40,182 nucleotides of DNA. It comes from Oscillospiraceae bacterium (GTDB taxonomy: Bacteria; Bacillota; Clostridia; Oscillospirales; Ruminococcaceae). This document shows, piece by piece, positions 24,529-32,943 of this stretch (position 1 is its first letter; every line of letters begins with the position of its first letter). Position numbers and translations under genes: made by a program. Below the pieces are notes generated by a model. The model did no database searches and was not told the origin of the DNA. It saw only the letters and a program-made list of their open reading frames with translations. The stretch is taken from positions 1-40,182 of the forward strand of contig JAETSI010000028.1 in assembly GCA_021769725.1 (NCBI GenBank), in the 5' to 3' direction.

Positions 24529-25279
24529 AATTTTTGAAAGTGAGGAGTTTGGTAAAATAAGAACTGTCATTATAAATGACGAACCGTGGTTTATCGGCAA
24601 AGACGCTGCAAAGATACTTGGATATGCTAAGCCGAGAAATGCAATTGCTGCACACGTTGATTCTGAGGATAAAAAGGATGCCCTGATTCAGGGCGACCTT
24701 GGAGGAATGCAGAAAATGACCGTTATTAATGAAAGTGGGATTTACTCATTAATAATGTCGAGCAAACTTCCAAAGGCCAAGGAGTTCAAGCGTTGGGTAA
24801 CCACACAAATTCTCCCAACAATTAGGAGAACCGGCGGTTACGTTACCAACGAGGATATGTTCATAGAAAACTATCTCCCCTTTCTTGACGAGCCGTACCG
24901 GAATCTTTTCCGTTTGCAGATGATGGCGATAAATCAGCTTAACGAGCGTATCAGGCACGATCAACCGTTGGTGGAGTTTGCAAATCAAGTTTCCGATACA
25001 ACCAACCTCATCGATATGAACGCTATGGCAAAACTTGCGGTGGATGAAAATATCCCGATTGGCAGGAACAGGCTGTTCCGTTGGCTTCGTGAAAACGAGA
25101 TTCTCATGTCGGATAATCTGCCATATCAGAAATATATCGACCGTGGATATTTTGCGGTAAAAGAAACGGTTTTTGAAGTCGATTCCATGACAAGAACTTA
25201 TCAACAGACTCTTGTGACGGGAAAAGGGCAGAGGTACGTCATCGGCAGGCTGAAAAAAGACTTCGGGGAGGTGACATAA
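24512..25279 (+). CDS. Phage-type antirepressor with BRO-N and KilAC-like domains
   Basis: In this 255-residue protein, residues 1-110 are a BRO-N domain: NDEPWFIGKDAAKILGY and ESGIYSLIMSSKLPKAKEFK, then RWVTTQILPTIRRTGGY. The C-terminal 120 residues are an antirepressor/KilAC domain: NLIDMNAMAKLAVDE, GRNRLFRWLRENEILM and RGYFAVKE. Such proteins bind DNA or repressors and switch mobile-element gene programmes. It overlaps the methyltransferase end by 17 bases and has AGGAG in front. Confidence 0.85.
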   Translation: MENKIKIFESEEFGKIRTVIINDEPWFIGKDAAKILGYAKPRNAIAAHVDSEDKKDALIQGDLGGMQKMTVINESGIYSLIMSSKLPKAKEFKRWVTTQILPTIRRTGGYVTNEDMFIENYLPFLDEPYRNLFRLQMMAINQLNERIRHDQPLVEFANQVSDTTNLIDMNAMAKLAVDENIPIGRNRLFRWLRENEILMSDNLPYQKYIDRGYFAVKETVFEVDSMTRTYQQTLVTGKGQRYVIGRLKKDFGEVT

Positions 25280-25280
25280 A

Positions 25281-25523
25281 ATGCCGGAAAATAAACATCC
25301 GAAATGCCCAATAATAGGCGCTGATTCAAACATCTTCAACATTATGGGGATAGTTTCAAAAACGCTGAAAGACAGCGATATGGCGGAGGAAGCAAGGAAA
25401 ATGTGTAGCCGAGTAACATCATCTGGCAGTTATGAGGAGGCTCTTGGAATCATTATGGAGTATGTTGTGCCTTGCTCCGAGGAAGAAATGTGCGAGGACT
25501 TAGACATGAACTTAGAACAATAA
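25281..25523 (+). CDS. Small ICE protein with acidic C-terminus
   Basis: The 80-residue protein starts 2 bases after the antirepressor stop, with GGGGAGGTG in front. ADSNIFNIMGIVSKTLKD and a helical region ending SEEEMCEDLDMNLEQ are seen. It carries four Cys but no clear metal motif. No family is recognised. The acidic Met-containing end is like that of several neighbours. Confidence 0.55.
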   Translation: MPENKHPKCPIIGADSNIFNIMGIVSKTLKDSDMAEEARKMCSRVTSSGSYEEALGIIMEYVVPCSEEEMCEDLDMNLEQ

Positions 25524-25598
25524 AACAGCTATAAATCGGCGAAATTTGATGTTTAAGGAGTGATGAAAATGAAAATATCCTGAGTTTTTGGAGGTATT

Positions 25599-25793
25599 AT
25601 GTATACGAGAAAAAGATTTGAAAAATCAAAAGTTGTTGCCAGCGGAAATGTTCCAACGATGCTGAAAAAAGCCAAAACTGTGCTGTCTGACAGGCAGTAC
25701 CGTGATCTGTGCCATGCCGTAAACGATGCGGCAGACTATAACGAAAAGAAAGGATTGATAAAAGCCTGTATTCAGGCAAAAAATAAAGTTTAA
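25599..25793 (+). CDS. Small basic ICE protein
   Basis: The 64-residue protein begins MYTRKRFEKSKVVASGN and ends KACIQAKNKV; it is basic and helical and has no recognised family. TGGAGG precedes the ATG. In the 75-base gap upstream, a six-codon frame with its own RBS-like site (ending at the TGA near 25581) is too short to call. Confidence 0.5.
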   Translation: MYTRKRFEKSKVVASGNVPTMLKKAKTVLSDRQYRDLCHAVNDAADYNEKKGLIKACIQAKNKV

Positions 25794-25835
25794 AGCCGTT
25801 TGTCGGGAGCAGAAAATGCTTCGTCAGACGGCTTT
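25792..25835 (+). terminator. Terminator before the adenine methyltransferase gene
   Basis: AAAGCCGT (25792-25799) pairs with ACGGCTTT (25828-25835), with partial inner pairing (TTGTC/GTCAG side) and a T-run. It overlaps the stop of the preceding gene. Confidence 0.7.
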
Positions 25836-25870
25836 TTCTGTTTCCCGAAAAAATGGGGAAAGGGGGAAAA

Positions 25871-26707
25871 ATGAATAGTTTTATGTCATGGGTGGGAGGC
25901 AAAAAAGCTCTGCGTGATGACGTTATTATTCGTATGCCTCCATTTTATGAGAAGTATATCGAGGTTTTCGGCGGTGCAGGGTGGGTGCTGTTCAGAAAAT
26001 CTCCCGAAAATGAGATCGAAATTTTCAACGATTTCAACAGCAATCTTGCGAATCTGTACCGCTGCGTCCGTGATAATCCTGCAAAACTGAAGTACAAACT
26101 GCGGTATGTTCTGAACTCCCGTGAGGACTTCAGGTGGCTTGTTTATCTGCACAAAAGGGGCATTTTTTCGAGGTTTCACGACTATGACAAGGCGGCTAAG
26201 TTTTATCAGCTTATTCGTTACAGCTACGGCAGCAATCTCGACAGCTTTGCAAGTCAGCCGCATTCGATATGGGGCGACTTTCCGCTGATAGATATGGCGT
26301 CACGGCGTTTGCAGAAAGTTGTCATCGAGAATCAGGATTTCGAGGTTCTGATAAAGCATTACGACAGCGCAGTCAGTTTTTTCTACTGTGATCCGCCGTA
26401 TTTTGCGACCGAAAGCTACTACAAAGACGTTGGATTTACGAAAAAAGACCATATTCGTCTGCGTGATACGCTTATGGAATGCAAGGGAAAATTTCTTGTG
26501 TCCTACAACGACTGTCCCGAAATCCGTGAGCTGTGGAATCAGGACGGAATAATGATCGAGAGCATAAGCAGAATGGATAATTTTCGTCAGAGATACAAGG
26601 GCGGAGCGGTATATGACGAGCTTTTTATCAGCAATTACGATACGGGCGAACGTCAGAATATGCACCGCCAATTATCGTTTCTGGACGATCTGAAAGGGGA
26701 AGATTAA
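25871..26707 (+). CDS. D12-class (Dam-like) adenine-N6 DNA methyltransferase
   Basis: The 278-residue protein has MSWVGGKKALRDDVI (5-19), EVFGGAGWVLF (31-41, SAM-binding FxGxG) and CDPPYF (173-178, catalytic DPPY), and NDCPEIREL and YDELFISNY near the end. This is the layout of D12-class alpha-type enzymes such as Dam. No restriction gene is nearby, so it probably protects the element or alters its expression. ATG 25871 has AGGGGG in front; 25853 is in frame but poorly placed. Confidence 0.9.
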   Translation: MNSFMSWVGGKKALRDDVIIRMPPFYEKYIEVFGGAGWVLFRKSPENEIEIFNDFNSNLANLYRCVRDNPAKLKYKLRYVLNSREDFRWLVYLHKRGIFSRFHDYDKAAKFYQLIRYSYGSNLDSFASQPHSIWGDFPLIDMASRRLQKVVIENQDFEVLIKHYDSAVSFFYCDPPYFATESYYKDVGFTKKDHIRLRDTLMECKGKFLVSYNDCPEIRELWNQDGIMIESISRMDNFRQRYKGGAVYDELFISNYDTGERQNMHRQLSFLDDLKGED

Positions 26708-26893
26708 ATGTTTGAAAAGAATGAAATACGCACCAAAGGATTCATAAATGACAACGGAAATATTGAAGTTCCGGGAGTGTTTTTTGAGGACGGTTCGGTT
26801 CTGAACGTTACGATTACCGTCATTCCGGGCAAATTTGAAATTGCGGTTTTTCCGTCTGAAATGATGAGGGAGGATACAGAGAATTGCAAATAA
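26708..26893 (+). CDS. Small hypothetical ICE protein
   Basis: The 61-residue protein begins directly after the methyltransferase stop, with GGGGAAG in front. The sequence IEVPGVFFEDGSVLNVTITV and FEIAVFPSE suggests a small beta-rich fold. No family is recognised. It is coupled to the genes on both sides. Confidence 0.5.
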   Translation: MFEKNEIRTKGFINDNGNIEVPGVFFEDGSVLNVTITVIPGKFEIAVFPSEMMREDTENCK

Positions 26894-26897
26894 AGAG

Positions 26898-27287
26898 ATG
26901 ATGAAAATTCTCGTGCTTGAACCTGAAAAAACGCCATATGTTGCGGAAATTCCCAACGATTACAAGGCGATGCAGGAGGTTGTTGGAGGTCTTATTGAAC
27001 CGATTTATTTCGAGTCGAAAAATGACGCTCTTGTATTTTGCAATGAAGAATTTCTTTTGAACGGCTCTGAGCCGAACCGTATAGTGGGCGGTGTGCTTGT
27101 TCACGGAACTTGTTTCGTTGTGGGAAATTTTCAGAACAAATACGGCGAATGGGACAGCTGTTCGCTTACGGACGAGCAGATATCAAAATATTCCGATGAA
27201 TTTTACACTCCGCTTGTGCTTAATAATGTGAAATTTGAGTGCGATGAATCGGAGGAAATCTGCGATGCGGAAATTCAGCAGATGTAG
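26898..27287 (+). CDS. DUF3846-containing ICE protein
   Basis: The 129-residue protein has the DUF3846 pattern: MKILVLEPEKTPYVAEIPND, the IGG-type LQEVVGGLIE segment (here MQEVVGGLIEPIYF), NDALVFCNEEFLLNG and GTCFVVGNF. The C-terminus is acidic and ends CDAEIQQM. An ATG at 26901 is equally possible as start. The function of the family is unknown; it is very common in clostridial ICEs. Confidence 0.75.
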   Translation: MMKILVLEPEKTPYVAEIPNDYKAMQEVVGGLIEPIYFESKNDALVFCNEEFLLNGSEPNRIVGGVLVHGTCFVVGNFQNKYGEWDSCSLTDEQISKYSDEFYTPLVLNNVKFECDESEEICDAEIQQM

Positions 27288-27296
27288 GAGGCTGAC

Positions 27297-27434
27297 ATGA
27301 AAAATGAAATATTGATACCGTCACCTTATGCGGAGCAGCTTGAAAAAATGGCGGCAGAACAAGGTTTGACGGTTGACGATATCGCAGAAAAAGCAATAAG
27401 AGATTTTTTGGAAAGGAGCAAGACCAATGCCTGA
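27297..27434 (+). CDS. Short ribbon-helix-helix-like protein
   Basis: The 45-residue protein begins MKNEILIPSPYAEQLEKMAA and continues GLTVDDIAEKAIRDFLERS: one beta strand and two helices, as in CopG/Arc-type ribbon-helix-helix proteins. GGAGG precedes the ATG, and the end overlaps the next gene by 8 bases. It is probably a small DNA-binding partner of the tandem protein downstream. Confidence 0.55.
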   Translation: MKNEILIPSPYAEQLEKMAAEQGLTVDDIAEKAIRDFLERSKTNA

Positions 27435-27843
27435 AAATGAGAAGAAAGGCATTACCGTTAAGGTAGACGCAGGACTTCATGCGGAGGTCAGACAATATAT
27501 TGAAGCGCATGGAATGACAATGGCTGAGTTCGTCTCTATGGCATTGGATAACGAGCTGCACCCGAAAATTCGGGCATCGGAGGAAAAGAATATGGAAAAT
27601 ATGCGTACTATGGCATTTCAGGTGCCGGAGGAAACGTTTCAGCGTATCAAGGAATATCTGCAACGACACCATATGACGCAGAAACAGTTTGTCCTCGGAC
27701 TTATTGAAGCTGAGCTTAACAGGGATATGGCTCTGACTGCGGAACAGATTGTTCCTGATATACAGAAAGAATCCGAATGTGAGGAACTTGACGAAGATGA
27801 ATCTGAGGACGAATCAATGGATTCGGAAATGATGCAGATGTGA
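27427..27843 (+). CDS. Tandem ribbon-helix-helix-like DNA-binding protein
   Basis: In this 138-residue protein two similar units follow each other: ITVKVDAGLHAEVRQYIEAH with GMTMAEFVSMALDNEL, and MAFQVPEETFQRIKEYLQRH with HMTQKQFVLGLIEAEL. Each has the strand-helix-helix pattern of RHH domains, so one chain could make the pseudo-dimer that RHH proteins normally form from two chains. The tail is acidic and ends SMDSEMMQM. RHH proteins near relaxase and coupling-protein genes often regulate transfer. The domain reading is by eye. Confidence 0.6.
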   Translation: MPENEKKGITVKVDAGLHAEVRQYIEAHGMTMAEFVSMALDNELHPKIRASEEKNMENMRTMAFQVPEETFQRIKEYLQRHHMTQKQFVLGLIEAELNRDMALTAEQIVPDIQKESECEELDEDESEDESMDSEMMQM

Positions 27844-27928
27844 TGCAAAAAGTAGAATATTCGTTATGTAAACTGCCGTGAAAACCGCTGTGCAAATTGT
27901 CGGAAAGGTCGATTTTATGGGAAAAGTC

Positions 27929-27957
27929 TGGACTTAGGAGTTCTTTTGTGATATGCT
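27929..27957 (+). promoter_or_regulatory. Promoter of the lipoprotein gene
   Basis: TGGACT (27929-27934), a 17-base spacer and TATGCT (27952-27957) with TG just upstream make an extended -10. It lies in the 142-base gap between the RHH gene and the lipoprotein gene. Confidence 0.5.
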
Positions 27958-27985
27958 AAAGAAAAAAACGAAAGGAAGTTATCTC

Positions 27986-28762
27986 ATGAAAGAAATCACC
28001 GCCATTTTAGTGCTTTTAATGCTGCTTACAAGCTGCGGAGAACAGCGTAAAACAGCCGAAAACATCACAGCCGAAACATCAGAGATCACCACAGAAACGA
28101 GTACGATCAGGGAAATATCATGCGAAGTCACAACAACCTGTTCGGATATTATATCCCCGATTACCACAACTGCGGAAAATCCCGAAATGCAGCCAAAAAC
28201 TATGGAATCACAGACAACCGTCACAGTTAGTGAAAATGCAGAGGAAAAAGAGTTTGCAGATTCCGAAGAAACAGTAGAATCGGCACAGACAAATGCTGAA
28301 ATTCCCGAAACACAGCCGAAAACGGAATCACGGGCAACTGTCACGGTTAGTGAAATAGAAGAAGAAAAAGAGTTTGCTGATTCCGTGACAACAGCGGTGC
28401 AGACAGAAACATCAGTCACGGAAATTCCCGATATACCGCAGAAAACCGACTATGAAAAGGCGTGGGAGATTTACAGTTTTATGCGTGAAAACGGCAGCGG
28501 AACTTGTGTTAATTACGCTTGTCAGACCTACGAAATGTGTCAGGAGGTCGGGCTGCCGTGTTATCTTGTATGGACCAACGCAGGGATGTACGGTCATACG
28601 GCTAATACGGTGAAAATCGGCGATATATGGTACATTCTGGACGCTCAGGGCGGGTATTTTCTCGACTACAATTACGGATTTACGGAGGTGGTGGACATTG
28701 ACGGAAATCATATCGCAGACGGCGATATGTTGAGCGATTACAGCTATGATGAATTAAATTAA
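27986..28762 (+). CDS. Transglutaminase-like lipoprotein
   Basis: The 258-residue protein has a lipoprotein signal MKEITAILVLLMLLTSC, with Cys17 as the acylation site. A low-complexity Thr/Glu-rich spacer follows, about 20-145, containing two copies of a unit with TVTVSE and EEKEFADS about 45 residues apart. The C-terminal domain has a transglutaminase-type triad: Cys174 in GTCVNYACQTYE, His204 in YGHTANTV and Asp219 in YILDAQGG. It probably sits on the outer face of the membrane and acts on peptidoglycan or surface proteins. Its position just before the adhesin and sortase genes fits a surface module. The start at 27986 has AAAGGAAG in front; 27953 would put a basic extension before the signal. 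Confidence 0.75.
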   Translation: MKEITAILVLLMLLTSCGEQRKTAENITAETSEITTETSTIREISCEVTTTCSDIISPITTTAENPEMQPKTMESQTTVTVSENAEEKEFADSEETVESAQTNAEIPETQPKTESRATVTVSEIEEEKEFADSVTTAVQTETSVTEIPDIPQKTDYEKAWEIYSFMRENGSGTCVNYACQTYEMCQEVGLPCYLVWTNAGMYGHTANTVKIGDIWYILDAQGGYFLDYNYGFTEVVDIDGNHIADGDMLSDYSYDELN

Positions 28763-28771
28763 GATGCTCAG

Positions 28772-28800
28772 AAATCCCCGATTATTCGGGGATTTTTGTT
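28772..28800 (+). terminator. Terminator after the lipoprotein gene
   Basis: AAATCCCCG (28772-28780) pairs with CGGGGATTT (28787-28795), followed by T-rich sequence. Confidence 0.85.
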
Positions 28801-28818
28801 GCGAAAAAGGAGAAAGAA

Positions 28819-31800
28819 ATGATCGGTTTAAAAAATAAAATAAGGAAGATCGGCGCAGGGTTCATGGCAGGACTCTGCGCTTTTTCAATGCTCGGAACAA
28901 ACATGGGAAATGTTGTTCAGACGAAGGCGGCAAATACGATAACTACCGAAAATTCGGCATTTCCGAGTGCTGATACTGTTATAGCACAGGCAGCGGAGCT
29001 TCTCGGATCGCCCTACGGCTGGGGATTCAAAGGCTACACAGGCGTGTATTATCAGGGCAGCTACAGTCCGCTTTCACTCGATTATGTGCGGAATCAGGGC
29101 GTTGACTGTTCGGGACTCATCTATTACACGCTGACTCACCTCGGCTACAAAACAAGCGGTTTTTCGTGGAATAACCCCGTTCCTGTGGACACGATGCATT
29201 GGCTCACAGTCAGCGATAAATGCACCGTAACTTACAACGGCGTGACCTCGAAAATCGACGTTGAAAAGGAAAATATCAAATCCACAGAACGTCCATATTG
29301 GGAGTGTGCGGACGGTTCGACTATCACTCCCGGATCTGTGGTAATCGCCGATAATCTTGCGGGCGAAGATCATTCGTGGATATATATGGGCGAGTTTGAC
29401 AGTAGAAATGATGTTATCAGCTACCTCAAGTCTATCGGCGTAAACGAAAGCTACATTAACAGCAATACGGTCGGTGACGGAAAGGGCAACGGCGGCACTC
29501 ACTGGCGTATCGAATCCAATGGCTCGGAGGGATGCGTTATCAATAACCGCACCGACGGAAAGCAGTCTACAGCAATGAATATGTACGCTTTTCGTATTAC
29601 GAAAACGGATGTAAAGTTCAGCATCACAAAGGTGCTGAGTACCGATAATTCGGTAAAAATCAGCGGTACAAGTCCCATTGACAACACTAAGGCGGTCTAC
29701 GGAGTTTACTCCGATAAGGAGTGCAAAAATAAGGTCGGGGAAATAACTATCGGCGCTGACGGAACAGGTTCGATAACGTTGCCCGACAAGCAGTATTATG
29801 TCAGGGAAATTTCTGCTCCTACGGGATATGACCTTTCCGATGACGTTGTCGCGCTCAAGGCGAACAGCAATGTGAATGTTCAGGAGGACATCACAAGTGG
29901 AAAAATTATCGTCAATAAAACAGCGGAGGACGGCGTAATTTCTGATCGTGAATTTAAAATTTCATGGAGTGAAAACGGCAGGGAGCATTCAAAAAATGCC
30001 TTGACTAACGATAATGGTATCGCAGAATTTGACGGCTTGCACGTTTATGACATCAGCGGAAAAAGCGAGATTTTGTACAATATTGCGGAGGTAAATATCG
30101 ATACAAGATATGAGATTCCGAAGGCTCAGAACGTTTCTTTAACAGGCGGAAATGCTGATTTGACTGTTGCTGTAGATTTTAAGAATACATTAAAAAAGGG
30201 CAGCATTAAGATCAACAAGCAGTCCGAGGACGGAGAAAACGGCGACAGAGAGTTCACGATAACAGGCGGCGGTCAGACTTACACGCTGATAACAAGTAAT
30301 GACGGAACAGCTATTCTTTCGGATATTCCCGTGTTTGACAGCAGCGACAAGCCTATCGTCTACACTATCAGCGAAAATGATGTGCCTGTAAGATACGTTG
30401 TTCCTGCTGATCAGTCAGCAACGCTTGAAGCCGATGAAACAGTAGAAGTAACCTTTGAAAACAAGCTGAAAAAGTTCACAGCAGAGGTTACAAAAAAGGA
30501 TTCCGAAAACGTATCAGCACAGGGTGATGCAACACTCGCAGGAGCAGTTTACGGACTATATTGCGATGGCGAACGTGTTGCAACTTACACTACAGATGAA
30601 AACGGATATTTCAAAACTGACGAGTTTGTGTGCGGAAATTATACGCTTCAAGAGCTATCACCCTCCGAGGGTTATCTGCTCAATGATGAAATTTATCAGG
30701 TCGGCGCAGAGCCGCAGAACTACACTATCGAAATAAATACCATTTCACTTGATGTTACAGAGGACGTAAAAAAGGGAAAAATCAGCATAATCAAGCATTC
30801 AGACGATGATGAAAATGTTGTTGAAAATCTTGAAATGGGAGCTGAATTTGAGATTTATCTCAAATCCGCAGGCAGCTACGATAACGCAAAAGATTCCGAG
30901 CGTGACTATCTTATCACTGACGAAAACGGTTTTGCGGAGTCAAAATCCATGCCCTACGGCGTGTATACTGTCCGCCAGACGAAGACAGTCAACGATGCAG
31001 AATTTGTTCCTGATTTCGATGTTTTCATTGCTGAAAACGGCAAAACTTACGAATATATTTTGAATAATGCACCCTTTAAATCGTACATTCACGTTACAAA
31101 ACTGGACGCTGAAACAGGAAAAATCATTCCTTACGAGGGCGCAGGATTCCAGATTTTTGATTCCGAAAATCAGCTTGTAAATATGGGTGTGGATACGTTC
31201 TACACCAATTCCGAGGGCTTTCTGATTACACCCGAAACTCTGCCTTACGGCGATTATTCACTCGTTGAGGTGCAGGCTCCAATCGGCTATGTACTGGACA
31301 AAACTCCTGTTTCATTCAGCGTAACTGCCGATAATGCAGAGGAAGAAAATGCTGTGAATATTGTCAGAGTTACCAAGTCGGATATTGCTCAAAAAGGCAG
31401 AATTTCCGTGCAGAAAACAGGTGAAGTTTTCAACAGCGTAAACAATGAAAACGATGAAAAGTACACTCCTATTTTTGAGGAAAAAGGGCTTGAAAATGCC
31501 GTATTTCATGTAATTGCAGTCGAGGATATAATTACTCCCGACGGCACTGTCAGAACAAATGCAGGCGATGTTGTTGCAGAGCTTGTGACCAACGAAAACG
31601 GTTATGCTGAAACTGATTTACTGTATCTTGGAAATTATGAAATCATAGAAGTTTCAGCGCCATACGGATATGTGAAAAATCCCGAAATACAGGCAGTTGA
31701 ACTTGCATATGCAGGACAGGAAATCGAAATCAGAGATACTGTAAATTCTTCATTTTACAATGACTATCAGGGCGTTGAGATCAGCCTTGAAAAGGTTATG

Positions 31801-32943
31801 GAGGACGATGAATTATTCGATATTTCAGCAGAAAATTACTATCCAAATGTTCGTTTTGGACTGTTTGCAGATGAAGAAATCACAGCGGCGGACGGCTCTG
31901 TTATCCCCGAAAATGGGTTGATTGCAGAGGTTTCCATTGATGAAAATATGAAGTCTGTTATCGCTGAAAAAGTGCCTTTCGGACGTTACTATGTTCAGGA
32001 AATCGCAACCGATGAACACTACATTCTAAACGGCGAAAAGTACCTTGTAAACTTTGAGTACATGGGTCAGGAAATGACTACAGTGTACGTGGACTGCGGA
32101 CAGTTCATCAATGAATTAAAGCGTGGAACAGTCAAAGGAATCAAGGTAAATGAATCCAATGAACCTCTTGAAAATGCACTGTTTGGACTTTTTGATGCGG
32201 ACTGCGCAGAGTTTACAGAAAACAATGCAATCATGACCGAAAAGTCCGATGAACAGGGAAAATTTGAATTTGCTGAAATTCCTTACGGCGAATATATTGT
32301 GCGTGAGATCGAAGCTCCCACAGGCTACATTTTAAGCGATGAAAGCTATCATGTGACAATTTCTGAGAACGAAGAAATTATCGAAATTACAGCAGTAAAT
32401 CAGCCTATCACTGTTGAGATCAGTAAGCGGGATGTGTACGGAAATGAGTTGATTGGAGCTGAAATGGAACTTATCAACAGCGACGGAGAAACTGTTGAAA
32501 AATGGACTTCCGATGGCACAAATCATATCGTTTCTGAACTTCCAATCGGAAAGTATGTGCTGAAAGAAATCGCAGCTCCCGACGGATATGTTATTGCAAC
32601 TGACATCAGTTTCACTATTGACGAGTACGGAAATGTATCTGTTGACGGCGTTGAAGCAAACGCTTTCACAGAGGACGGTACACCGCTTATCGTTATGGTT
32701 GACGAGGCTGAGAAAATCCCGGAGAAAACTCCCCAAACTCCCAATACGCCATGGACTCCCTCGTCTCCCCAAACGGGTGATATGGGCAGAAGTCCTATCG
32801 CAATTATTATGCTCATTGCAGGACTTTGCGGTCTGATTTTTGTTTCAATTATGCGCAGAAGAAATGAAAAAGAGGCTGAAATTGAGCGAAAATACGCCGA
32901 ATTATGCCCCGATTTTATCGAAAGGAACGAGGAAAATGACTAA
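28819..32943 (+). CDS. Large SpaA/Cna-B repeat surface adhesin with NlpC/P60 head and sortase signal
   Basis: The 1374-residue protein has a signal peptide (GAGFMAGLCAFSMLGTN), then an NlpC/P60-like domain at about 50-200 with AAELLGSPYGWGF and Cys97 in GVDCSGLIYY. About ten SpaA/Cna-B-like beta units follow, each ending in an ExxAPxGY-type strand (ISAPTGY, VQAPIGY, VSAPYGY, IEAPTGY, IAAPDGY and weaker forms). The C-terminus has a Pro-rich stretch, SPQTGD (1316-1321) in place of LPxTG, one membrane helix and a long charged tail of about 35 residues. Cna-B units can form internal isopeptide bonds. The last base pairs overlap the sortase gene, which very likely anchors it. It may mediate mating-pair contact or host binding. 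Confidence 0.85.
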   Translation: MIGLKNKIRKIGAGFMAGLCAFSMLGTNMGNVVQTKAANTITTENSAFPSADTVIAQAAELLGSPYGWGFKGYTGVYYQGSYSPLSLDYVRNQGVDCSGLIYYTLTHLGYKTSGFSWNNPVPVDTMHWLTVSDKCTVTYNGVTSKIDVEKENIKSTERPYWECADGSTITPGSVVIADNLAGEDHSWIYMGEFDSRNDVISYLKSIGVNESYINSNTVGDGKGNGGTHWRIESNGSEGCVINNRTDGKQSTAMNMYAFRITKTDVKFSITKVLSTDNSVKISGTSPIDNTKAVYGVYSDKECKNKVGEITIGADGTGSITLPDKQYYVREISAPTGYDLSDDVVALKANSNVNVQEDITSGKIIVNKTAEDGVISDREFKISWSENGREHSKNALTNDNGIAEFDGLHVYDISGKSEILYNIAEVNIDTRYEIPKAQNVSLTGGNADLTVAVDFKNTLKKGSIKINKQSEDGENGDREFTITGGGQTYTLITSNDGTAILSDIPVFDSSDKPIVYTISENDVPVRYVVPADQSATLEADETVEVTFENKLKKFTAEVTKKDSENVSAQGDATLAGAVYGLYCDGERVATYTTDENGYFKTDEFVCGNYTLQELSPSEGYLLNDEIYQVGAEPQNYTIEINTISLDVTEDVKKGKISIIKHSDDDENVVENLEMGAEFEIYLKSAGSYDNAKDSERDYLITDENGFAESKSMPYGVYTVRQTKTVNDAEFVPDFDVFIAENGKTYEYILNNAPFKSYIHVTKLDAETGKIIPYEGAGFQIFDSENQLVNMGVDTFYTNSEGFLITPETLPYGDYSLVEVQAPIGYVLDKTPVSFSVTADNAEEENAVNIVRVTKSDIAQKGRISVQKTGEVFNSVNNENDEKYTPIFEEKGLENAVFHVIAVEDIITPDGTVRTNAGDVVAELVTNENGYAETDLLYLGNYEIIEVSAPYGYVKNPEIQAVELAYAGQEIEIRDTVNSSFYNDYQGVEISLEKVMEDDELFDISAENYYPNVRFGLFADEEITAADGSVIPENGLIAEVSIDENMKSVIAEKVPFGRYYVQEIATDEHYILNGEKYLVNFEYMGQEMTTVYVDCGQFINELKRGTVKGIKVNESNEPLENALFGLFDADCAEFTENNAIMTEKSDEQGKFEFAEIPYGEYIVREIEAPTGYILSDESYHVTISENEEIIEITAVNQPITVEISKRDVYGNELIGAEMELINSDGETVEKWTSDGTNHIVSELPIGKYVLKEIAAPDGYVIATDISFTIDEYGNVSVDGVEANAFTEDGTPLIVMVDEAEKIPEKTPQTPNTPWTPSSPQTGDMGRSPIAIIMLIAGLCGLIFVSIMRRRNEKEAEIERKYAELCPDFIERNEEND

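Noticed and set aside
27979..28419. Long minus-strand open frame opposite the lipoprotein spacer
   Set aside because: It is a shadow of the Thr/Glu-rich repeats on the plus strand: Ser/Val-rich, no RBS, no family.
30000..32700. CRISPR-like or tandem DNA repeats in the adhesin gene
   Set aside because: The repetition is at protein level (Cna-B units), with diverged DNA and no constant repeat-spacer pattern.
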